From Desulfobacula sp. (GTDB lineage Bacteria; Desulfobacterota; Desulfobacteria; Desulfobacterales; Desulfobacteraceae), in the NCBI RefSeq assembly GCF_021107415.1, contig NZ_JAIOSW010000462.1:1-6129 (forward strand): DNA of 6,129 nt, written 5' to 3'. The notes beneath the pieces were generated by a model. The model saw nothing but the letters and a program-made list of their open reading frames with translations, did no database searches and was not told where the DNA came from. Below, piece by piece: positions 1 through 6,019 of this stretch (within the stretch, counting starts at the first letter, position 1; every line of letters starts with the position of its first letter). The translations under genes were made by a program, and so were the position numbers.

Positions 1-492
1 ATTGGCCAGATCTTCTGCAATACTCCCATGCTCAAGGGCCACCTGGCCGGAATAGGGTGTGGGCGCATCTTCCAGGTATTTTGTCACCGTAAGAAAGCCG
101 GCTCCATAAAGTGTTGACAGATATTTAACCTTTTCAGGGTTTTTGACTTTAATCTGTTGAGTTTTAAGGTATCCTCTGACTTCACCAAACACATTTGATT
201 CAACATCCAGTCCTTTTATAGGACCTGAACACTGGATATTCATACTTACCTTGTCATTCTCAGCTTTTAGAGTCGAACAAAGAAGACTTACCGCGATATA
301 GGCCTGGCCCAGCACCAGGGTTTCCAAAGGCCCTAAGTCATGGTTTGTCCTCATTTCATTCACCATCCGGGTGGAATGAACAATAGCACCCCGTATCATC
401 TGATCAGCCATTACAAATCTATATATCCTGTCTTTTGCAGACGCTTTGAATTGTTCTTTTACATCCTTATTAAAAATATCTTTTTTAATCAT
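1..492 (-). CDS. hslO: Hsp33 redox-regulated chaperone, N-terminal part (runs off left edge)
   Basis: Partial gene: 164 codons are present and the 3' end lies beyond base 1. Hsp33 is a cytosolic holdase chaperone activated by oxidation and unfolding that protects proteins during oxidative stress. Recognition rests on the N-terminal core: YRFVMADQMIRGAIVHST at residues 24-41, the following NHD at 50-52, the QCSGPIKGLDVESN segment (87-100), the GEVRGYL segment (103-109), and YSGQVALEHGSIAEDLA (147-163). All align by eye with E. coli Hsp33. The redox switch (CxC and CxxC zinc ligands near the C-terminus) should lie outside the window, so redox function cannot be checked. The ATG at 490-492 is the only plausible start, because an in-frame TAA lies at 511-513 on this strand and no other ATG lies between. 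A weak AGAAG sits 7 bases upstream. The gene follows comM by 47 bases on the same strand, so co-transcription is likely. Confidence 0.93.
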   Translation of the reverse strand, partial: MIKKDIFNKDVKEQFKASAKDRIYRFVMADQMIRGAIVHSTRMVNEMRTNHDLGPLETLVLGQAYIAVSLLCSTLKAENDKVSMNIQCSGPIKGLDVESNVFGEVRGYLKTQQIKVKNPEKVKYLSTLYGAGFLTVTKYLEDAPTPYSGQVALEHGSIAEDLAN

Positions 493-539
493 ATTTATAC
501 TTCTTTTAAGTTATGGTTTTCATCAACAGTATTCATCCT

Positions 540-2075
540 TTATAGAGAAAAACCTCTGTCAAAGCTCCTGTACTGGATGGCTTCGGCAAGATGGTGCCGC
601 TCAATTTCAGGGACATTTTCAAGATCTGCAATGGTTCTTGCCACCCGTATGACGGAATGCCAGGCTCTGGCCGAGAATCCAAGGACATCAACCGCCTGTT
701 TAAGGAGTTTCTCACATTCGGCATCCAAATGGCAAAATGCTTCCAAATGGCGGCTGTGCATCCTGGCATTACTGGATACACTTAATTTTGCAAGTCTTGC
801 TTCCTGTATCTTTCCGGCACGATTGACCCTTTTTCTTATTCGGGAAGAACCCTCTGTCTTTGTTTTGCCGGCAAGATCTTTATATTCAATTCTTGGCACT
901 TCAATTTGAATATCGATTCTGTCCAGAAGCGGCCCTGAAATTTTTGATCTGTATTTTTGAATCTGGGGGTGTGTGCAGGTACATTTACCCATGGGATCGA
1001 ATAAATATCCGCAGGGACAAGGGTTCATGGCTGCCACCAGCATGAATTGCGAAGGATAGCTTGCTTTCATACCAGCCCTTGCAATAGAAACTTTTCCATC
1101 TTCAAGGGGCTGTCTTAAAACCTCCAGCACATTTTTTTTAAACTCCGGCAGCTCATCAAGGAAAAGCACACCATTGTGGGCCAGACTGATTTCCCCTGGA
1201 GCAGGCTTTGATCCGCCACCCACAAGGCCTGCATCGGAAATCGTATGATGGGGAGATCGAAACGGTCTTGTTGATATATATGGCATTTTATCCTCAATTA
1301 ACCCCAGAACGGAATAAATCCTTGTAACCTCAATGGCTTCTCCAAATGTCAGTGTCGGCAGAATAGTCGGAAGCCGTTTTGCCAGCATGCTTTTCCCGGA
1401 TCCCGGCGGCCCTGTCATCAAAACATTATGGAAACCTGCTGCAGCAATTTCCAAAGCTCTCTTAGCATGTTGTTGACCCCTTACCTCGAAAAAATCCATT
1501 CCATACGCCTTATCATTGACATGGGTCAGCGGATTCAAATCCATACAATATTTTTCAATTTCAATAAATCCTGTAAAAAAATCAACAATCTGCGACAGGT
1601 TTTTCACCGGCAAAACATCGATACCGTCCACCATGGCAGCCTCAGCTGCATTTTCAACAGGTATAATGATCCCCTTATATCCCCTTTCCTTTGCTGTCAA
1701 GGCATAGGGGAGTGCTGCTTTGATTGGTTTTATTTTCCCGTCAAGGGAAAGTTCACCTGAAATAAGATAGGAATTTACCTTATCTGCGGCAATGACCTCA
1801 GATGCAACCAGAATACCAATAGCGACCGGCAGATCAAACCCTGTTCCTTCCTTTTTAACATCAGCAGGAGCCAGGTTGACCACAATTCTTTCCATGGGAA
1901 ACGTATACCCTGAATTTTTTATGGCGGTTTTAACCCGGTCTTTGCTCTCCCTGACAGAAACTTCCGGTAGACCGACAATATTAAAAACCGGAAGACCATA
2001 AGAAATATCAACTTCAACATCAACAATAAATCCATCAATCCCTACCACTGAACATGAGTTTATTTTTGCAAGCAA
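540..2075 (-). CDS. comM: ComM/YifB family AAA+ ATPase (Mg chelatase-like)
   Basis: Complete, 511 residues, close to E. coli YifB (about 506). In Vibrio, ComM is a hexameric helicase that drives branch migration during integration of transforming DNA; homologues are also widespread in bacteria not known to be competent. Domains in order: a ChlI-type N-terminal domain of S5/Lon-protease-like fold (about 20-140, with GLPVFNIVGLPEVSVRESKDR at 27-47), the Mg-chelatase AAA+ domain (about 190-395), and the C-terminal helical domain (about 403-500). Visible motifs are Walker A GPPGSGKS (222-229), Walker B VLFLDE (303-308), the family NPCPCG (351-356) followed by CTC (365-367), which gives four clustered cysteines, SGPLLDRIDI (380-389), and a sensor-2-like SARAWHSVIRVART (468-481). 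The start is TTG: an in-frame TGA lies five codons upstream, a strong AAGGAG is 5 bases away, and the resulting MLAK N-terminus is typical of the family. All ATPase motifs look intact. It is not a magnesium chelatase of chlorophyll synthesis, since no other chelatase subunit is nearby and the layout is ComM-like. Confidence 0.96.
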   Translation of the reverse strand: MLAKINSCSVVGIDGFIVDVEVDISYGLPVFNIVGLPEVSVRESKDRVKTAIKNSGYTFPMERIVVNLAPADVKKEGTGFDLPVAIGILVASEVIAADKVNSYLISGELSLDGKIKPIKAALPYALTAKERGYKGIIIPVENAAEAAMVDGIDVLPVKNLSQIVDFFTGFIEIEKYCMDLNPLTHVNDKAYGMDFFEVRGQQHAKRALEIAAAGFHNVLMTGPPGSGKSMLAKRLPTILPTLTFGEAIEVTRIYSVLGLIEDKMPYISTRPFRSPHHTISDAGLVGGGSKPAPGEISLAHNGVLFLDELPEFKKNVLEVLRQPLEDGKVSIARAGMKASYPSQFMLVAAMNPCPCGYLFDPMGKCTCTHPQIQKYRSKISGPLLDRIDIQIEVPRIEYKDLAGKTKTEGSSRIRKRVNRAGKIQEARLAKLSVSSNARMHSRHLEAFCHLDAECEKLLKQAVDVLGFSARAWHSVIRVARTIADLENVPEIERHHLAEAIQYRSFDRGFSL

Positions 2076-2080
2076 CTTAG

Positions 2081-2086
2081 CTCCTT
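2081..2086 (-). promoter_or_regulatory. Shine-Dalgarno site of comM, deciding a TTG start
   Basis: Read on the minus strand this is AAGGAG, followed by a 5-base spacer and TTG (2075-2073). An in-frame TGA at 2088-2090 excludes any upstream start, and the next codons give the family-typical MLAK. It is the best ribosome binding site in the window and settles the non-ATG start. Confidence 0.8.
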
Positions 2087-2091
2087 TTCAA

Positions 2092-2110
2092 ATAGTCCAA
2101 TAATGACTAT
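2092..2110. repeat. Perfect 6-bp inverted repeat in the comM leader
   Basis: ATAGTC (2092-2097) and GACTAT (2105-2110) are exact reverse complements separated by 7 bases. The repeat lies 5 bases upstream of the comM Shine-Dalgarno site. It could be a small operator or a weak leader hairpin. With six AT-rich pairs it could also occur by chance. Confidence 0.35.
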
Positions 2111-2122
2111 ACCATCTTATAC

Positions 2123-2150
2123 ACTATTGTATTTTACTTTTCTTTATCAA
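2123..2150 (-). promoter_or_regulatory. Candidate sigma70-like promoter for comM-hslO
   Basis: On the minus strand there is a TTGATA (2150-2145; 5 of 6 matches to TTGACA), a 16-base spacer, then AATAGT (2128-2123; 4 of 6 matches to TATAAT). Placement upstream of comM, in a divergent intergenic region, makes a promoter here necessary or at least likely. The exact boxes are uncertain because the region is AT-rich and an overlapping TACAAT (2131-2126) is another possible -10. Confidence 0.3.
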
Positions 2151-2186
2151 AAAACAAGAATGAACCAAAGAAATTTCTCATTTGCT

Positions 2187-2215
2187 TTGCTTTGTGTATT
2201 AAAACCAGATATATA
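2187..2215 (+). promoter_or_regulatory. Candidate sigma70-like promoter for the lpxC operon
   Basis: TTGCTT (2187-2192) is followed by 17 bases and TATATA (2210-2215), leaving a leader of roughly 50 bases before the lpxC ATG. The -35 is moderately good. The -10 lies in an ATATATATA run, so its register is ambiguous. No sigma54-type GG/GC element was found. The call rests on position and spacing. Confidence 0.3.
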
Positions 2216-2233
2216 TAGCAAACTAAATTTTAA

Positions 2234-2249
2234 CCAACTTTTAAATTGG
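2234..2249. repeat. Imperfect 16-bp palindrome in the lpxC leader
   Basis: The sequence CCAACTTTTAAATTGG reads almost the same on both strands: the CCAA/TTGG ends are exact, with mismatches at one flank pair and at the centre. It lies between the candidate promoter and the lpxC start, 24 bases before the ATG. That is a reasonable place for an operator, but the AT-rich core makes chance symmetry easy. Confidence 0.25.
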
Positions 2250-2273
2250 CAATAAAGATAAACCGAATAGTTT

Positions 2274-3143
2274 ATGACTAAATATTTTTTACAAAGAACC
2301 ATTTCAGAGAATGTCTCTTTCTCAGGGACAGGAGTTCATTCCGGAAAACAGATGCACCTTACCATAAAACCTGCACCGGAAAACCATGGCATAAAATTCA
2401 GGCGATTAGATCTGCCGGGCACCCAGGATATCCAGGCGCTTTTTAGGCTGGTCGTTGATACCAGTCTTGCAACGGTATTGGGGACCAATGGGGCAATTGT
2501 TTCAACAATTGAACATTTAATGGCCAGTTTTGCAGGGTTAGGAATTGATAATGCCCTGGTGGAACTCAATGAATATGAAATCCCCATTATGGATGGAAGT
2601 GCAAAAATTTTTACGCAACTCATCAAAAAAACAGGTATTGAAAAACAAGCGGCTCCAAAACAATTTTTTATCGTTAAAAAACCGATCAAAGTGACTGATA
2701 ATGATAAATCAGTAATTGTCCATCCTGCACCCTGTTTTAAAATTACCTGCCGGATTGAATTCGCCCATCCTTTGATCGGAGAACAGGAAATCACGTTTGA
2801 CCGAGCCAAAAATAATTTTGAAAAAGAAATCAGCCATGCCAGAACATTCGGATTTATCCAGGATTTGGAACTTTTAAAAAAATTCAGTCTTGGTAAGGGT
2901 GGAAGCCTTGACAATGCCATCATTATTGATAAAGATAGAATCTTAAATGAAGAAGGGCTAAGGTACCCAGACGAGTTTGTCAGGCATAAACTCTTGGACA
3001 GTCTTGGAGATTTCTCCCTGCTTGGCATGCCAATTCAGGGGCATATCGTTACCCATAAATCAGGACATGCCCTGAATCATTTATTCATTAAAACATTTTT
3101 AGAAAACAAAAATGCCTGGGAAACAGGACCGGTAAAAATTTAA
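2274..3143 (+). CDS. lpxC: UDP-3-O-acyl-N-acetylglucosamine deacetylase (LpxC)
   Basis: Complete, 289 residues. This zinc-dependent cytosolic enzyme removes the N-acetyl group from UDP-3-O-acyl-GlcNAc, the committed step of lipid A synthesis. Visible motifs are SGTGVHSGK (17-25), STIEHLMASFAGLGIDNALV (77-96) containing E80 and zinc ligand H81, EIPIMDGSA (102-110), HARTFGF (188-194), EFVRHKLLDSLGD (234-246) with the other zinc ligands H238 and D242, and KSGHALNH (262-269) with the general acid/base-type H265. All catalytic residues are present. The protein stops soon after AWE (281-283), so it lacks the longer C-terminal tail of the E. coli enzyme (305 residues). The ATG gives the normal family N-terminus, but there is no clear Shine-Dalgarno sequence in front. 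It is the first gene of the plus-strand group and lies 13 bases before the DUF4390 gene; no other lpx gene is in view. Confidence 0.97.
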   Translation: MTKYFLQRTISENVSFSGTGVHSGKQMHLTIKPAPENHGIKFRRLDLPGTQDIQALFRLVVDTSLATVLGTNGAIVSTIEHLMASFAGLGIDNALVELNEYEIPIMDGSAKIFTQLIKKTGIEKQAAPKQFFIVKKPIKVTDNDKSVIVHPAPCFKITCRIEFAHPLIGEQEITFDRAKNNFEKEISHARTFGFIQDLELLKKFSLGKGGSLDNAIIIDKDRILNEEGLRYPDEFVRHKLLDSLGDFSLLGMPIQGHIVTHKSGHALNHLFIKTFLENKNAWETGPVKI

Positions 3144-3156
3144 ATATTTTATACTA

Positions 3157-3744
3157 ATGATACGATTTTCCTTCCATAGAATGGCTATTACACTCTTTAT
3201 GTCAGTGGGTGTTATACTCTGTCTTTTATTACCCCCTATCGCATTTGCAGAAGAAACCGCTGTTATAGAAAATATAAAACTTGCCAACACCAGAGATGAC
3301 CTCTTAACATATTTTGATGTAAAACAGGCCTTCACCCCAAAAATAAACCAGGCTGTCCTCAATGGTATTCCAACCACTTTTTCGTTTTATATTACTCTAT
3401 ATAAAACCGGTGGTTCATGGTTTGACAAAAAAATATCCAACATCCAGCTTAAATCCACACTAAAATATAATTCCCTGAAAAAGGAATTCTCTATTTTGCA
3501 ATCCTGGAAAAATGAAAAGTCTATTACCACATCATCATTTGAAGATGCAAAGTCCTTTATGACCGAAATCGACAATTTAAAAATCATACCATTGAATCAA
3601 CTTGTTAAAGGGGATAAATACCAACTCAGAATCAAGGCAGAGCTTGATAAAGTCACCTTGCCCTTATCGCTTCACACTGTTTTCTTTTTTGTCTCTTTTT
3701 GGAATTTTGAAACAAACTGGTATTTAATCAATTTTACCTATTAG
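3157..3744 (+). CDS. Secreted DUF4390 domain protein
   Basis: Complete, 195 residues, function unknown. A Sec signal peptide is clear: the basic start MIRFSFHR, a hydrophobic stretch (about 10-28), and an AFA signal-peptidase I-type site ending at residue 31. The mature protein is therefore expected in the periplasm. C22 is not in a lipobox, so a lipoprotein is unlikely. The mature part matches the DUF4390 pattern as I recall it: IENIKLANTRDDLLTYFDV (37-55), a FTP segment then NGIPTTFSFYITLYK (69-83), a W-F-D-K element (88-91), TLKYNSL (101-107), an acidic FEDAKSFM stretch (128-135), and a C-terminal LPLSLHTVFFFVSFWNFET segment (173-191). The start at 3157 gives the best n-region; an ATG at 3181 (M9) is an alternative. 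Neither has a good Shine-Dalgarno sequence. It sits 13 bases after lpxC and directly before the NtrY-like kinase, a neighbour I recall for DUF4390 genes in other proteobacteria too. The family call is by eye, without a profile search. Confidence 0.82.
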   Translation: MIRFSFHRMAITLFMSVGVILCLLLPPIAFAEETAVIENIKLANTRDDLLTYFDVKQAFTPKINQAVLNGIPTTFSFYITLYKTGGSWFDKKISNIQLKSTLKYNSLKKEFSILQSWKNEKSITTSSFEDAKSFMTEIDNLKIIPLNQLVKGDKYQLRIKAELDKVTLPLSLHTVFFFVSFWNFETNWYLINFTY

Positions 3745-3780
3745 CGTTCATATAGACAAATATTGCCTGAAATTAAATAT

Positions 3781-5991
3781 ATGGCTGAATCAAATCACTC
3801 AAAAAATGAACAGGCCAGAAAGAAAAAAGAAGGCATTCTAATTCTCATTATCCTGATTGCGGTCGGGGTACTGACATTCATTGAAACTCGTATCACCAAT
3901 TTTGGCAGTGATTTCTCCCTATCCAGTACGGTATTGATGTTTATCCTGATAAACACTAATTTATTGCTGTTGCTTGCTTTGCTTTTATTGGTCTTTAGAA
4001 ATCTTGCAAAGCTGTACTATGAAAAAAAGAATAATATTTTAGGGTCCAAACTCAAAACGCGGCTAATCGCCGCATTTATTGTACTTGCTCTTCTGCCCAC
4101 AACCGTTCTTTTCTTTTTCTCCATCCATTTTATTTCCACAAGCATTGCCTTCTGGTTTAATGCACCGGTTGAGCAAACCCTGAACAGCTCATTAGTTGTC
4201 GGACAAAAGCTTTATGAATATATTGAAGAAAAAAATGAATTTGCCGCCAAAAGGGCTGCGTTTCAAATCGACTCCCGAAAACTTTTGGACAAAGAGAATG
4301 AAAAAAAGCTGACCCGGTATACCCAGGTCATACAACGGGCATTTAACCGACATGCCGTTGAGATTTATACACCTGATGTCAAACGTGTCAGCCTGTCACT
4401 GGCAAATGAACTGGAAAACCTTCATTTCGGCCTTCTGACCAGTAATGATTTAACCCGCATACCAGGAGGAAAACAAAGTCACACAATTTCACAAAATATC
4501 AAAGAGGGGGAATTTTTAAGAACAATTGCAACCATTCCCTTTGGAACAGACCCTAAAAAAGCCAGGGCATTTATTGTTATCACCACTCTGGTATCACCGG
4601 AACTGTCCGAGAACCTTCAGGCTATTTTAAAGGGAATTGAAGAATATCACCAGCTCAAACTGGCGAAAAAACCTGCCCAGATATCATATTATATTGCGCT
4701 CTCAATTGTAGCACTTCTTGTTGTTTTCTGTGCTATCTGGTTTGGGTTTCAGCTGGCAAGATCCATTACGATTCCCATAATGAAATTTGCAGAAGGAACA
4801 CAACGGGTCACTGATGGAGACTTAAATTACCAGATTGATTTTGAGACGGACGATGAAATCGGAACCCTTATCAAATCCTTTAATTTAATGACCAAACAAC
4901 TTGCCACAGGTAGAGAGCAGATTGCACTTTCCGGGGAGATGCTCAAACAACAGAATGCTGAACTTGAAAAGAGTCGCAAATACATTGAAATTGTATTAAA
5001 AAATATTTCTGCCGGCGTGATCTCTATTGATAATAAGGGAACCATAATGACCATCAACAAGGCTGCCGAATCCATGCTGGATATTAACAGCCGTTATATT
5101 TTAAACAATAATTTTAAACATGTTTTAAAAAACGAATATTTACAGATTGCCGATAAAATTTATAACCAGGTAGCCCAGGGCCAGGAGACGCTTGAAATCC
5201 CCCTTTCTGCGACAGTCTCGGGAACCCCCAAACACTTTGCCTTAAATTTTAATACATTAAAAGATGACCAAGATAGAGATGTGGGTGCTGTACTGGTTTT
5301 TGATGATGTCACCGAACTGGAAAAAGCCCAGCGAGTCGCTGCATGGAGAGAGGTTGCCAGGAGAATTGCCCATGAGGTTAAAAATCCTTTAACACCGATA
5401 AAATTGTCAGCTCAACGGCTAAAACGCAAATATGGCAACCAGATTAATGATGAAGTTTTTACCAGTTGTGCTGACACTATTGTGGAACATGTGGACCTGA
5501 TCAGAAACCTTGTCAATCAATTTTCCACATTTGCCAAATTCCCGGATGCAAACGTTGCCCAATGTAAAATTGAAAATGTTATTCTTGAAACCATTGCACT
5601 ATACAGGGAAGGCCTTGAAAATGTTGATATCAAATCCAGATTTGCTAAAAATATCCCGGTGCTGAAATTAGATCATCAGCATATGAAACAGGCATTTATC
5701 AATCTGACTGACAATGCCGTCTATGCTGTAAATAAAAACGGAATGATTCTGTTTGATGTCTCTTATGACGAAATTTTAAAAATTGTAAGAATCGAAATCG
5801 CTGATAACGGCAAAGGGATATCTGATAATGAAAAAACCAAGTTATTTGAACCTTACTTTTCCACTAAAAAATCAGGTATGGGACTTGGGCTTGCCATTGT
5901 CCACTCTATCATTTCCGATCATAATGGTGTAATAAGGGTTCAGGATAACAAGCCAAAAGGTGCAAAATTTATTATTGAGCTTCCGGCTTGA
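3781..5991 (+). CDS. ntrY: NtrY-like membrane sensor histidine kinase
   Basis: About 736 residues from the ATG at 3781 (an in-frame TTG at 3763 would add six). It is expected to autophosphorylate and pass phosphate to the adjacent regulator. There are four membrane segments at about 18-35, 50-72, 95-120 and 301-322. The basic N-terminus (ARKKKEG) and the basic loop between segments 2 and 3 are cytoplasmic by the positive-inside rule, which leaves a periplasmic sensor loop of about 180 residues (121-300). Then come a HAMP domain (about 324-377, with ETDDEIGTLIKSFN), a coiled-coil-like linker, a PAS domain (about 402-514), and the kinase core: H-box RRIAHEVKNPLTPIK with phospho-acceptor H531, N-box NLTDNAVYAV (N645), G1 DNGKGI (675-680), F-box LFEPYFS (688-694) and G2 GMGLGL (699-704). 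All kinase motifs are intact. The four-segment N-terminus plus HAMP-PAS-HisKA is the NtrY layout. The signal is unknown, and a nitrogen role should not be assumed. Confidence 0.93.
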   Translation: MAESNHSKNEQARKKKEGILILIILIAVGVLTFIETRITNFGSDFSLSSTVLMFILINTNLLLLLALLLLVFRNLAKLYYEKKNNILGSKLKTRLIAAFIVLALLPTTVLFFFSIHFISTSIAFWFNAPVEQTLNSSLVVGQKLYEYIEEKNEFAAKRAAFQIDSRKLLDKENEKKLTRYTQVIQRAFNRHAVEIYTPDVKRVSLSLANELENLHFGLLTSNDLTRIPGGKQSHTISQNIKEGEFLRTIATIPFGTDPKKARAFIVITTLVSPELSENLQAILKGIEEYHQLKLAKKPAQISYYIALSIVALLVVFCAIWFGFQLARSITIPIMKFAEGTQRVTDGDLNYQIDFETDDEIGTLIKSFNLMTKQLATGREQIALSGEMLKQQNAELEKSRKYIEIVLKNISAGVISIDNKGTIMTINKAAESMLDINSRYILNNNFKHVLKNEYLQIADKIYNQVAQGQETLEIPLSATVSGTPKHFALNFNTLKDDQDRDVGAVLVFDDVTELEKAQRVAAWREVARRIAHEVKNPLTPIKLSAQRLKRKYGNQINDEVFTSCADTIVEHVDLIRNLVNQFSTFAKFPDANVAQCKIENVILETIALYREGLENVDIKSRFAKNIPVLKLDHQHMKQAFINLTDNAVYAVNKNGMILFDVSYDEILKIVRIEIADNGKGISDNEKTKLFEPYFSTKKSGMGLGLAIVHSIISDHNGVIRVQDNKPKGAKFIIELPA

Positions 5992-6017
5992 TGGTTCATA
6001 TAAAACAGGAGAAATAA
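5991..6017 (+). other. Eight-codon mini-ORF overlapping the ntrY stop
   Basis: The ntrY stop and an ATG overlap as TGATG. The mini-ORF reads MVHIKQEK and ends with TAA at 6015-6017, three bases before the response regulator ATG. It spans the regulator's Shine-Dalgarno site. It could let terminating ribosomes reinitiate and couple ntrY and regulator translation, or it may be chance. It is too short to call a gene. Confidence 0.2.
6007..6011 (+). promoter_or_regulatory. Shine-Dalgarno site of the response regulator
   Basis: AGGAG with an 8-base spacer to the ATG at 6020. It is the only strong ribosome binding site on the plus strand of this window and fixes the regulator start. Confidence 0.75.
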
Positions 6018-6019
6018 GT

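Noticed and set aside
340..909. A 189-codon plus-strand open frame across the hslO/comM junction
   Set aside because: It is antisense to two well-recognised genes, its translation shows no family features, and it would cover the hslO start and the comM C-terminus. It is a shadow frame.
1428..1760. A 110-codon plus-strand open frame inside comM
   Set aside because: It is antisense to the conserved comM coding region, has no ribosome site of note and shows no recognisable motif.
540..2075. Reading the ChlI/Mg-chelatase domains as part of chlorophyll or cobalamin synthesis
   Set aside because: The length, the NPCPCG plus CTC cysteine cluster and the N-terminal S5-like domain fit ComM/YifB, and no chelatase partner subunits are nearby.
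2181..2196. TTTGC tandem repeat in the divergent region
   Set aside because: Only two full copies plus a partial third; too short to treat as a repeat element.
2244..2265. Possible sigma54 -24/-12 promoter before lpxC (a TTGGCA at 2246-2251)
   Set aside because: The -24-like TGGCA is present, but no GC at the -12 position follows at the required distance.
2336..3028. A 230-codon minus-strand open frame inside lpxC
   Set aside because: It is antisense to lpxC, whose catalytic motifs are all intact. The translation is rich in Ser and Leu with no recognisable domain, as expected for a shadow frame.
3744..3780. Possible terminator between the DUF4390 gene and the kinase
   Set aside because: The short AT-rich gap has no inverted repeat with a T-run, so co-transcription is more likely.
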